Of a stretch of DNA of 5,018 nucleotides, positions 1 through 5,018 are shown piece after piece (position 1 is the stretch's first letter; every line of letters begins with the position of its first letter). Source of the stretch: Gammaproteobacteria bacterium (GTDB taxonomy: Bacteria > Pseudomonadota > Gammaproteobacteria > Steroidobacterales > Steroidobacteraceae); the NCBI GenBank assembly GCA_025350345.1, contig JANXYA010000099.1, positions 1 through 5,018 on the forward strand. The letters run 5' to 3'. The notes beneath the pieces were generated by a model. That model had not been told where the DNA came from, did no database searches, and was given only the letters and a program-made list of their open reading frames with translations. The translations under genes were made by a program, and so were the position numbers.

Positions 1-755
1 GGCACCTGGAGTTCGCACCGGGTGATTACCTCGTGCTGCCGCGCGGCACCATGTGGCGGCTGGAATGTCCCGCCGGCGCCTCGCTCCTGCTGATCGAGGC
101 CACCAACGCCTCCTACCTGCTGCCCGAGAAGGGACTGCTCGGCCCGCATGCGCTGTTCGATCCGGCGATGCTCGATGTCCCGGCGATCGACGAGGCGTTT
201 CGGACCCAGCAGACCGAGAGTGAATGGCAGGTGCGCATCAAGAGCCGCGGGGCCATATCGACGGCGACCTTTCCCTTCAACCCGCTGGATGCCACCGGCT
301 GGCACGGGGACCTGTGCGCCTGCCGCATCAACGTCAAGGATTTCCGGCCGGTGATGAGCCATCGGTACCACCTGCCGCCCTCGGTGCACTCCACGTTCGT
401 GGCGAACCGCTTCGTGGTCTGCACCTTCGTGCCGCGCCCCTTCGAGACCGATCCGGGCGCCATCAAGGTGCCGTTCTTCCACAACAACGACGATTACGAC
501 GAAGTGATCTTCTACCATGCGGGGGATTTCTTCAGTCGCGACAATATCCACCCCGGCATGCTGAGCTTCCACCCCAGCGGCTTCACCCACGGCCCGCACC
601 CGAAGGCGCTGGAGCGCATGCTGGTGCAAGCCAAGCCCGCCACCGATGAGATCGCCGTGATGGTCGACTGCCGCGATCCGCTCGAGATCGGTGCGGCCGC
701 CGCCGCGGTTGAATGGGGAGGCTACGTCGATTCCTGGAAAGGCAAGGGCAAGTGA
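1..755 (+). CDS. hmgA: Homogentisate 1,2-dioxygenase, 3' part (5' end outside window)
   Basis: This is a non-haem Fe(II) ring-cleaving dioxygenase of tyrosine/phenylalanine catabolism, converting homogentisate to maleylacetoacetate in the cytoplasm. The reading frame is open from base 3, and the residues before the GTG at 33 (HLEFAPGDYLVLPRGT) continue the conserved cupin strand 'PGDYxVxPRGT', so 33 is not the true start and the gene enters from the left. About 250 C-terminal residues are present; the bacterial COG3508-type family is usually near 380-390. Visible metal and active-site candidates are the His at 387-389 in LPPSVHSTF, the His at 480-482 and Glu at 501-503 in HNNDDYDEV, and the His at 588-590 in FTHGPHP. 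By analogy with human HGD (H335, E341, H371) the last three would bind iron. The stop overlaps the start of the fumarylacetoacetase gene, which supports the pathway call. Family assignment is from recalled motifs and not from a search. Confidence 0.9.
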   Translation, partial: HLEFAPGDYLVLPRGTMWRLECPAGASLLLIEATNASYLLPEKGLLGPHALFDPAMLDVPAIDEAFRTQQTESEWQVRIKSRGAISTATFPFNPLDATGWHGDLCACRINVKDFRPVMSHRYHLPPSVHSTFVANRFVVCTFVPRPFETDPGAIKVPFFHNNDDYDEVIFYHAGDFFSRDNIHPGMLSFHPSGFTHGPHPKALERMLVQAKPATDEIAVMVDCRDPLEIGAAAAAVEWGGYVDSWKGKGK

Positions 756-1735
756 AACTGGCCAGCCTGAAGGCAGGGCGCGACGGGCGCCTCGTGGTCG
801 TGAGCGCTGACCTCGCGCGCTGCGTGGCCGTGCCGGAGCTGGCCGGCACGATGCAACAGGCGCTCGATCGCTGGGAGGAACTGTCGCCGCACTTGCTCCA
901 GGTATCGGCAGCACTGAATGCGGGGCGTCACGGTGAAGCGTTCCCGGTGGGCTCGGGCGGCGTGGCCGCACCGCTCCCGCGCGCTTATCAATGGGTGGAC
1001 GGCTCGGCCTACGTCAATCACGTCGAGCTCGTGCGCAAGGCGCGCGGTGCGTCGATGCCGCCCTCATTCTGGACCGACCCGCTGGTCTACCAGGGCGGGT
1101 CGGATGAGTTTCTCGGGCCCACCGATGAGGCGTCGTTTCTGTCCGAGGACTGGGGCATCGACCTGGAGGCCGAGGTGGCGGTGATCACCGGCGATGTGCC
1201 GATGGGCACGAGTGCCGCGCAGGTGCGCAGCCGGCGCGATATCCGCCTGCTGATGCTGGTCAACGACTGGACGCTGCGCAACCTGACCGCCCCGGAGCTC
1301 GCCAAGGGCTTTGGCTTCTACCAGTCCAAGCCCGCCACGGCCTTCTCGCCCGTTGCGGTGACCAGCGACGAGCTCGGGGCGGCCTGGGATGGTGGCAAGG
1401 TCAATCTGCCGCTCCAGAGCCACGTGAACGGCCGGAAGCTCGGCGCCCCCGAGGCCGGCGTCGATATGACTTTCGATTTTCCAGCGCTGATCGCGCATTG
1501 CGCGCGCACGCGCTCACTCGGCGCCGGCACGATCGTCGGTTCGGGCACGGTCTCGAATACCGATCGGTCCAGGGGCTCATCCTGCCTGGCCGAGACCCGT
1601 ATGCTTGAGACGATCGCTGCGGGCACGCCGAGCACGCCCTTTCTCAGTTTCGGTGATCGCGTACGCATCGAGATGTTCGATGAGGCCGGAGCGTCGATCT
1701 TCGGTGCCATCGATCAGAAGGTGGTGCGCGGCTGA
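752..1735 (+). CDS. fahA: Fumarylacetoacetate hydrolase (fumarylacetoacetase)
   Basis: This cytoplasmic enzyme carries out the last step of tyrosine degradation, hydrolysing 4-fumarylacetoacetate to fumarate and acetoacetate. I chose GTG 752 (327 aa, starting VKLASLKAGRDG) over the in-frame ATG at 713. It matches the usual 'MKLAxxKxGxDGxLxVVS' N-terminus, overlaps the upstream stop as GTGA, and has GGAAAGG at 736-742, 9 nt upstream; the ATG would force a 43-nt overlap. The FAH fold signatures are complete. Counting from GTG, D109 (WTDPLVYQGGSD), E139 and E141 (DLEAEVAV) and D172 (LVNDWTLRN) are the expected divalent-metal ligands, K194 (QSKPATAFSP) is the expected active-site Lys, and GSGTVSN is at 263-269. 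Length fits the bacterial short form. It is probably translationally coupled to hmgA. A generic FAH-superfamily hydrolase is the alternative, but the hmgA neighbour makes fumarylacetoacetase much more likely. Confidence 0.92.
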   Translation: MKLASLKAGRDGRLVVVSADLARCVAVPELAGTMQQALDRWEELSPHLLQVSAALNAGRHGEAFPVGSGGVAAPLPRAYQWVDGSAYVNHVELVRKARGASMPPSFWTDPLVYQGGSDEFLGPTDEASFLSEDWGIDLEAEVAVITGDVPMGTSAAQVRSRRDIRLLMLVNDWTLRNLTAPELAKGFGFYQSKPATAFSPVAVTSDELGAAWDGGKVNLPLQSHVNGRKLGAPEAGVDMTFDFPALIAHCARTRSLGAGTIVGSGTVSNTDRSRGSSCLAETRMLETIAAGTPSTPFLSFGDRVRIEMFDEAGASIFGAIDQKVVRG

Positions 1736-1767
1736 GACCTTCGCGCATAGAGCCTCCGGCCGCGCAC
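1724..1767 (+). other. GC-rich hairpin spanning the fahA stop
   Basis: GTGCGCGGC at 1724-1732 is perfectly complementary to GCCGCGCAC at 1759-1767. The stem extends inward by a G-U pair and a G-C pair (11 pairs in all), leaving a loop of about 22 nt that includes the fahA stop region. There is no following T-tract, so it is not a canonical intrinsic terminator. It could slow or protect the 3' end of the hmgA-fahA transcript, or be a chance pairing in GC-rich DNA. Confidence 0.3.
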
Positions 1768-1810
1768 TCACGGTCCTATTGACACCTGTCACTGGCACCG
1801 AACACAAGAA

Positions 1811-1867
1811 GTCTGCGAACCACTCGGCTTCCGGCAGCAGGTCTTTGAGGTGTTGAGAGTCGGCCAT
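1811..1867 (-). pseudogene. Possible N-terminal remnant of a tyrosine recombinase/integrase
   Basis: Reading leftward from an ATG at 1867-1865 the - strand gives MADSQHLKDLLPEAEWFA. This resembles the extreme N-terminus of XerC/D-like site-specific integrases, where 'EAEWFANLxNxxTRRAYxxD' leads into the SAM-like core-binding domain. Here the resemblance stops after about residue 18: the next residues (DFLCSVPVTG) do not continue the motif. The frame stays open only by running antisense into the end of fahA, which is not integrase sequence. No Shine-Dalgarno is visible before the ATG. I read it as a truncated relic of a mobile element next to a damaged toxin-antitoxin locus. The match is short and from memory, so chance resemblance is a real possibility. 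Confidence 0.3.
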
Positions 1868-1896
1868 GGCAGTCGGCGCCAGGGCAATATTTCATC

Positions 1897-1915
1897 TATA
1901 CGCATATTGCGTATA
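1897..1915 (+). promoter_or_regulatory. Palindromic operator of the toxin-antitoxin locus
   Basis: TATACGCATATTGCGTATA is an inverted repeat with perfect 8-bp arms (TATACGCA / TGCGTATA) around a 3-bp TAT spacer, in an AT-rich island that stands out from its GC-rich surroundings. Both arms contain a possible -10-like TATA(C) element, so a bound repressor would cover the promoter. HigA/NadS-type antitoxins carry a helix-turn-helix domain and typically repress their own promoter through such palindromes; the intact antitoxin gene starts 61 bp downstream. The palindrome is seen directly; its binding by this antitoxin is inferred. Confidence 0.6.
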
Positions 1916-1917
1916 CG

Positions 1918-1980
1918 ATGCAACGCCCGGCACTGAAGAGTCTCGTAAAGGGCGAATTGCAGCTGAGGACAAAGGCGTGA
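1918..1980 (+). pseudogene. Deletion remnant of a RelE/HigB-like toxin gene (C-terminal tail)
   Basis: A 20-codon frame starts with ATG 2 nt after the operator and reads MQRPALKSLVKGELQLRTKA, ending in a TGA that overlaps the antitoxin GTG (GTGA). In intact modules the antitoxin gene is preceded by a toxin of about 100-110 aa whose C-terminus reads like 'QLKALRxLVEEELK'; the segment ALKSLVKGEL fits that tail in sequence, frame and position. The rest of the toxin, roughly 80-90 residues with its RNase fold, is missing, so no active toxin can be made from this locus. The ATG sits directly against the palindrome with no room for a ribosome binding site, so it may be fortuitous and the original toxin start may also be lost. 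The homology is short; an unrelated leader peptide is the alternative. Confidence 0.45.
1965..1968 (+). promoter_or_regulatory. Ribosome binding site fixing the antitoxin start
   Basis: GAGG lies 8 nt before the GTG at 1977, inside the toxin-tail remnant. The other candidate starts, at 1866 and ATG 1995, have no comparable purine-rich site, so this supports GTG 1977. Confidence 0.55.
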
Positions 1981-2291
1981 AGCGGCGCAACCTGATGGAT
2001 GAATTGACGGAGGGGTTCAACGCCCTGGCGGACCAGCGCGCCGGCAAACGGACACTGCGGACGCATGCCATCGCGCTGAAACCGGCGCCCGAAATCTCCG
2101 CCCGCGAGCTGACGAATCTGCGCCAGAAGCTGAATCTATCGCGTGGACTGTTCGCCGGGTACCTGCGGACCAACGTGCGAACGCTGGAGAACTGGGAACA
2201 GGGGCGCGCGAAGCCCAATGCACAGGCCGCGTTGCTGATTCGACTGGTGCAGCGATTCCCCGACACGGTGCGTCGGTTAGCTGAAATATGA
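1977..2291 (+). CDS. HigA/NadS-type helix-turn-helix antitoxin, apparently orphan
   Basis: The 104-aa product starts VKRRNLMDELTEGFNAL, as in antitoxins of RelE-like/NadS modules that begin 'MKRNLFDELMEG'. Counting from this GTG, a linker with TLRTHAIALKPAPEIS (about 29-44) precedes an XRE-like HTH near 45-101. That domain contains LRQKLNLSRGLFAGYLRTN, then the very typical RTLENWEQGRAKPNAQAALL and a closing LVQRFPDTVRRLA. The protein would bind DNA as a repressor of its own promoter and, in intact systems, neutralise the cognate mRNA-cleaving toxin. The same frame is open upstream to 1866, but that extension runs across the operator and has no family resemblance. The cognate toxin is missing, only a tail-like remnant being left. 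The antitoxin itself has no visible lesion, so it may still act as a DNA-binding regulator or counter related toxins elsewhere. No symbol is given because naming in this family is inconsistent. Confidence 0.85.
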   Translation: MKRRNLMDELTEGFNALADQRAGKRTLRTHAIALKPAPEISARELTNLRQKLNLSRGLFAGYLRTNVRTLENWEQGRAKPNAQAALLIRLVQRFPDTVRRLAEI

Positions 2292-2363
2292 GGTCGCACC
2301 TGTCGCGTAGAGTCCCCATTATAAATGGCACTCAGCAGAACTTAAGAACGGGTTAGTGCCTGG
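2292..2363. other. Convergent intergenic gap with short inverted repeats
   Basis: This gap separates the antitoxin (+) from the antiporter (-). It holds CCATT-ATA-AATGG (2316-2328) and a weaker pair GGCACT (2327-2332) / AGTGCC (2355-2360). Neither is followed by a T-run, so a bidirectional terminator is possible but not shown. No gene is visible here. Confidence 0.3.
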
Positions 2364-3968
2364 CTAGTGTCGGTGCGAGTGGTTGGCCAGGTGGGCCTGC
2401 CGTAAATCGAGCTCCCGCTCGATGCGTCGGCGTGCCTCGTCCTTCAGCGCCCCGCCGTGATGCAGCTCGTTGATGCGCTTCCGTTCGGCGCTGATGAGCA
2501 GCAATTCGATCTCGTCCTGCGCTTCTGCCGCGTGCGGCGCCTGCTCGGCCTCGCCGTGCTCATGCTCGAAGTGCTGCAGCCGGCCGCGATAGTGGGTGTG
2601 CAGGTCCTGCATGAGTTCCGCGGGCAGTTCCCGCTCCGCGGCCAGCTGATGCAGCTGCTCGATGGCCGACTCGATGGCCAGCCGGCGCGCCTCGATCTCC
2701 TCGATCCGATCCCCGTAACGCTCGCACGCACCCGCATCGACGAGACCCAGGCCCCTGATCACGGCGGGAAGCAGCAGGCCCTGGCCGACGAGGGTGACCA
2801 CGATGACGGCGTAGGTAAGGAACAGAATCAGGTCGCGGTGCGGGAAGGGCTGGCCGCTGGTCAGCACGAGCGGGACAGCCAATGCCGCGGCCAGCGAGAC
2901 GATACCGCGGACCCCGGTAAAGGCGAGTGCAAAGGGCCACTGCCAGGGTGGCGCCGGATCATGGCGAGCGAGCGCGGGTATGAGTCGGCGCGGCAGGTAG
3001 GTCGCCGGAAAAATCCACATGAAGCGCGCCAGGATGACCGCCAGGCTCACCACTGCGGCGGAGAGGACGAGCTCGGAAATTGGATAGCCACCGATGGTCC
3101 GCAGCAACGCGCGGGTCTGCAATCCGGTGATCAGGAAGACCAGGCCCTCGATCAGGTAGACCAGCACGTCCCAGAAAAAGATGCCCTGCAGGCGCGTCGC
3201 CGCACTGATCAGGGAGCCGCCGTTCCAGCTGACGTACAGGCCGGCCGTGACCGTCGCCAGCACGCCCGAACCCCCGAGGTGCTGGGGCGGCCAGTAGGCG
3301 ATGAAGGGCGTCAGGACCGACAGCAGGATTTCGATCTGCGGCTCACGGATCCAGCGGCGCAGGCGCAGCATCGCCCAGCCGACCACCAGGCCCCAGAGGA
3401 TTTCGCTGGCGACAATGCCGGCAAACAGTCCCGCCGCCCGGCTGTAGGAGAACGCGCCGGCGCTCACCGCCACCACGGCGAAGCGGTAGAGGATCAGCGC
3501 GGTGGCATCATTGGCGAGGCCCTCGCCCTCGAGGATGACCAGGAGCCGCTTCGGCAGCTGGAGCCGGCGGGCGATCGACAGCGGCGCCATGGCGTCGGGC
3601 GGGGAGACGATGGCGCCCAGCACGAAGCCGACCGGCCAAGAGAATCCCAGGATCCAGTGCGCCGAGGCGGCGGCCGCCACGGTCGTGAATGCGACGCAGC
3701 CAATCGCGAGCAGCGAGATCGGGCGCAGATTGGCGTGAAATTCCCGCCAGCTCATGGCGACCGCGGAGGAATAGATGATCGGCGGCAGCACCAGCAGCAG
3801 GACGACTTCAGGAGCGAGCCTGACGTCCGGCAGACCTGGGATGAGGGCCAGCACTATGCCCGCCAGCACCAGCAGGATCGCTGCCGGGATTTTCAGGCGC
3901 TTCGCGGCGACCCCTACCGCCGCAATCACAATGAACAGGAGCACCAGAATCTGGATCGTGCGGATCAT
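2364..3968 (-). CDS. Na+/H+ antiporter, CPA1 (NhaP/NHE-like) family
   Basis: This inner-membrane cation/proton exchanger (534 aa) would export Na+ (or K+/Li+) in exchange for H+ for pH and salt homeostasis. The frame is open to 4028, but I chose ATG 3968 because the first membrane helix starts there (MIRTIQILVLLFIVIA) and a longer start would overlap the pirin gene. About 12-13 hydrophobic segments cover residues 3-405. Core exchanger motifs are present: SPPDAMAP at 122-129 (D125), EGEGLANDATALI at 147-159 (N153, D154), E274 in YLIEGLVFLITG and GVRGIVS at 352-358 (R354). The D125-D154 spacing of 29 equals the D132-D161 spacing of the archaeal NhaP1. A charged cytoplasmic tail of about 125 residues follows, with 13 histidines in the last 95 residues. 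No Shine-Dalgarno is visible; the start lies 13 nt after the pirin stop, so coupled translation is likely. Ion specificity cannot be read from sequence. Confidence 0.9.
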   Translation of the reverse strand: MIRTIQILVLLFIVIAAVGVAAKRLKIPAAILLVLAGIVLALIPGLPDVRLAPEVVLLLVLPPIIYSSAVAMSWREFHANLRPISLLAIGCVAFTTVAAAASAHWILGFSWPVGFVLGAIVSPPDAMAPLSIARRLQLPKRLLVILEGEGLANDATALILYRFAVVAVSAGAFSYSRAAGLFAGIVASEILWGLVVGWAMLRLRRWIREPQIEILLSVLTPFIAYWPPQHLGGSGVLATVTAGLYVSWNGGSLISAATRLQGIFFWDVLVYLIEGLVFLITGLQTRALLRTIGGYPISELVLSAAVVSLAVILARFMWIFPATYLPRRLIPALARHDPAPPWQWPFALAFTGVRGIVSLAAALAVPLVLTSGQPFPHRDLILFLTYAVIVVTLVGQGLLLPAVIRGLGLVDAGACERYGDRIEEIEARRLAIESAIEQLHQLAAERELPAELMQDLHTHYRGRLQHFEHEHGEAEQAPHAAEAQDEIELLLISAERKRINELHHGGALKDEARRRIERELDLRQAHLANHSHRH

Positions 3969-3981
3969 GGTGGAGGGAACG

Positions 3982-4686
3982 TTATTCGTTCGACAGGTCG
4001 AATACCAGCACCTCGGCGGCACTCCCATCGCTTAAGGCTAGCGTCGCCTGATCGCGCAGCAAGGCGCCATCGCCCGCCTGGAGCCTTTGCCCGTTGAGGC
4101 TGATTGCACCGCGTGCCAGGTGCACGTAGCCCAGCCGCTCCGGTGCGAGGGTCAAGGCCGCGGATTCCGCGCCATCGAGGAGCCCTGCATACACCCGCGC
4201 ATCCTGGTGGATGCGGAGCGATTCGCCTGAGCCATTGGGCGAGGCAATGAGCCGCAGCCGGCCGCGCCGGTCGGCCTCGCTCACGTGGCGCTGCTCGTAC
4301 TCCGGAGCAATGCCGCGAACCGCCGGCATGATCCAGATCTGGAGAAAATGCACTGGGGCCGTCTGGGACGGATTGCACTCGCTGTGCGACACGCCACGCC
4401 CGGCACTCATGCGCTGCACATCACCGGGGCGGATAATCGAGCCGGTGCCGAGGGAATCGCGGTGCTCGAGCTCCCCGTCCAGCACGTAGGAGATGATTTC
4501 CATGTCCTGGTGCCGGTGCGGGGCGAAGCCGCCCCCTGCCTTGACGCGATCCTCGTTGATCACCCGCAGCGGGCCAAAGTGCACGTGGCGCGGATCACGG
4601 TAGTCCGCAAAGGAAAAGCTGTGCCAGGAATCGAGCCAGCCGTGCTGGGCGTGGCCACGCTCGGCCGCCGGTCGCAGCGTGATCAT
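3982..4686 (-). CDS. Pirin family protein (YhhW-like bicupin)
   Basis: The 234-aa product is a two-domain cupin. The N-terminal cupin carries the complete pirin metal site H57 and H59 (GGGFAPHRHQDMEIISY), H101 and E103 (GRGVSHSECN), at the same residue numbers as in E. coli YhhW. The start MITLRPAAERGHAQHGWLDS and the FSFADYRDPRHVHFGPLRV block are textbook for the family and fix ATG 4686. The C-terminal cupin (about 150-234) lacks an evident metal site, as in other pirins. YhhW and relatives show quercetin 2,3-dioxygenase activity in vitro, while the physiological role is usually unknown (redox or electrophile response is suggested for some). It is predicted cytoplasmic. It lies 30 nt after the upstream small gene and 13 nt before the antiporter gene, so the three probably form an operon whose promoter is beyond the right edge. 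No clear Shine-Dalgarno precedes the ATG. Confidence 0.93.
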   Translation of the reverse strand: MITLRPAAERGHAQHGWLDSWHSFSFADYRDPRHVHFGPLRVINEDRVKAGGGFAPHRHQDMEIISYVLDGELEHRDSLGTGSIIRPGDVQRMSAGRGVSHSECNPSQTAPVHFLQIWIMPAVRGIAPEYEQRHVSEADRRGRLRLIASPNGSGESLRIHQDARVYAGLLDGAESAALTLAPERLGYVHLARGAISLNGQRLQAGDGALLRDQATLALSDGSAAEVLVFDLSNE

Positions 4687-4716
4687 GGCCGGGGCCCGAT
4701 CGATGGCTCCGGCGAG

Positions 4717-5018
4717 CTAGTGCTCGCTGCGGCCGGAGGGCGTCTGCGCCGGTACCAGGTTGACCGAGACACTGAACCGGCGGGCCTCGGAGGGCTGCAG
4801 CAGTCCGACGCCCACGACCTGTCGGGTGATCTGTTCGCCACGCTCATTGGCGATCGAGAGTACCACACAGAATTCGCAGGGCTCGTCGGCCTGCTTGTGC
4901 CGCACCGTGCCCTCCACCTGCAACGCGGCGTAGCCGGTCGAGGCCACGTTCGGGGTGGGCAGGCTGAAGCGCAGATGGTGCTGGCAGGCCGGGCAGATCC
5001 CGGCGCTCGCCAGCACGG
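4717..5018 (-). CDS. Uncharacterised small protein with paired CxxC motifs, partial
   Basis: I do not recognise this family. The frame ends with TAG at 4719-4717 and is open to the right edge. A GTG lies at 5016-5014, but the real start may be outside the window. About 99 residues are visible. Counting from that GTG, C8-P-A-C11 followed by QHH and C47-E-F-C50 could form a four-cysteine zinc (ribbon-like) site. After this come alternating hydrophobic stretches (CVVLSIAN, RFSVSVNLV) that look like beta strands, and a polar end. No signal peptide or membrane helix is visible in the part shown. Composition and codon use (GC-rich, third-position G/C) resemble the neighbours, which supports real coding. 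It is the first visible gene of the probable operon with pirin and the antiporter. A competing - strand frame at 4868-4683 is Arg/Pro/Ser-rich and looks like a shadow. Confidence 0.6.
   Translation of the reverse strand, partial: VLASAGICPACQHHLRFSLPTPNVASTGYAALQVEGTVRHKQADEPCEFCVVLSIANERGEQITRQVVGVGLLQPSEARRFSVSVNLVPAQTPSGRSEH

Noticed and set aside
713..751. Upstream ATG start for fahA
   Set aside because: It would overlap hmgA by 43 nt and add 13 residues (MGRLRRFLERQGQ) absent from the family, whose start matches GTG 752.
1779..1808. Sigma70 promoter starting with TTGACA at 1779
   Set aside because: The -35 is consensus, but the position 17 nt downstream (ACACAA) is a poor -10 and no gene starts shortly after it on this strand.
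1605..1856. 83-codon + strand frame across the fahA end
   Set aside because: Arg/Ser-rich shadow of fahA with no known features and no ribosome binding site; it does not encode the missing toxin.
1866..1976. N-terminal extension of the antitoxin reading frame to 1866
   Set aside because: It would translate through the palindromic operator and has no family resemblance. GTG 1977 has a GAGG site and matches the usual N-terminus of the family.
1783..2304. CACCTGTC direct repeat (1783-1790 and 2297-2304) as target-site duplication around the TA patch
   Set aside because: Eight-base matches are expected by chance over this distance, and the ends show no matching inverted repeats.
2457..4097. 546-codon open frame on the + strand opposite the antiporter
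   Set aside because: Its product is Arg/Gln/Asp/Gly-rich with no recognisable domain, while the opposite strand encodes a clear CPA1 antiporter. Long antisense frames are common in GC-rich DNA.
4683..4868. 61-codon - strand frame upstream of pirin
   Set aside because: Arg/Pro/Ser-rich composition typical of a shadow frame, and it overlaps the better-looking CxxC protein frame.

Overview
The window is GC-rich, densely coded chromosomal DNA from what looks like a proteobacterium. The tyrosine-catabolism enzymes, the CPA1 antiporter, the pirin and the NadS-type antitoxin together suggest a gammaproteobacterium-like source, but the sequence alone does not fix the taxon. It holds two ordinary metabolic/housekeeping blocks that point toward each other, with a small decayed accessory patch between them.

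Left block (1-1735, + strand): the 3' part of a homogentisate 1,2-dioxygenase gene is followed at once by a complete fumarylacetoacetate hydrolase gene. The two overlap by a GTGA, so they are very likely one translationally coupled operon. They act in the same pathway: homogentisate to maleylacetoacetate (HmgA), then, after isomerisation, fumarylacetoacetate to fumarate and acetoacetate (FahA). No maleylacetoacetate isomerase is present in the window.

Middle patch (about 1736-2363): this is the most interesting part. An intact HigA/NadS-like helix-turn-helix antitoxin gene (1977-2291) lies downstream of a 19-bp palindromic operator (1897-1915), but there is no room for its toxin. The 60 bp between operator and antitoxin encode a peptide whose sequence looks like the extreme C-terminus of the RelE-like toxin that normally precedes this antitoxin, ending in a GTGA overlap with the antitoxin start. 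The simplest reading is an internal deletion of the toxin that kept the operator, the toxin tail and the antitoxin. Divergently, on the - strand, 1867-1811 reads like the first 18 or so residues of a tyrosine recombinase/integrase, suggesting past mobile-element activity here.

Right block (2364-5018, - strand): reading leftward from the window's right edge there is a partial small Cys-containing protein of unknown function, a complete pirin-family bicupin protein, and a complete CPA1-type Na+/H+ antiporter with a histidine-rich cytoplasmic tail. The gaps are 30 and 13 nt, so these three are probably co-transcribed. The antiporter and the antitoxin are convergent.

I see no tRNA, rRNA, CRISPR array or complete insertion sequence. 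No gene-free stretch reaches 300 bases; the longest, 1736-1976, is described through its individual elements.
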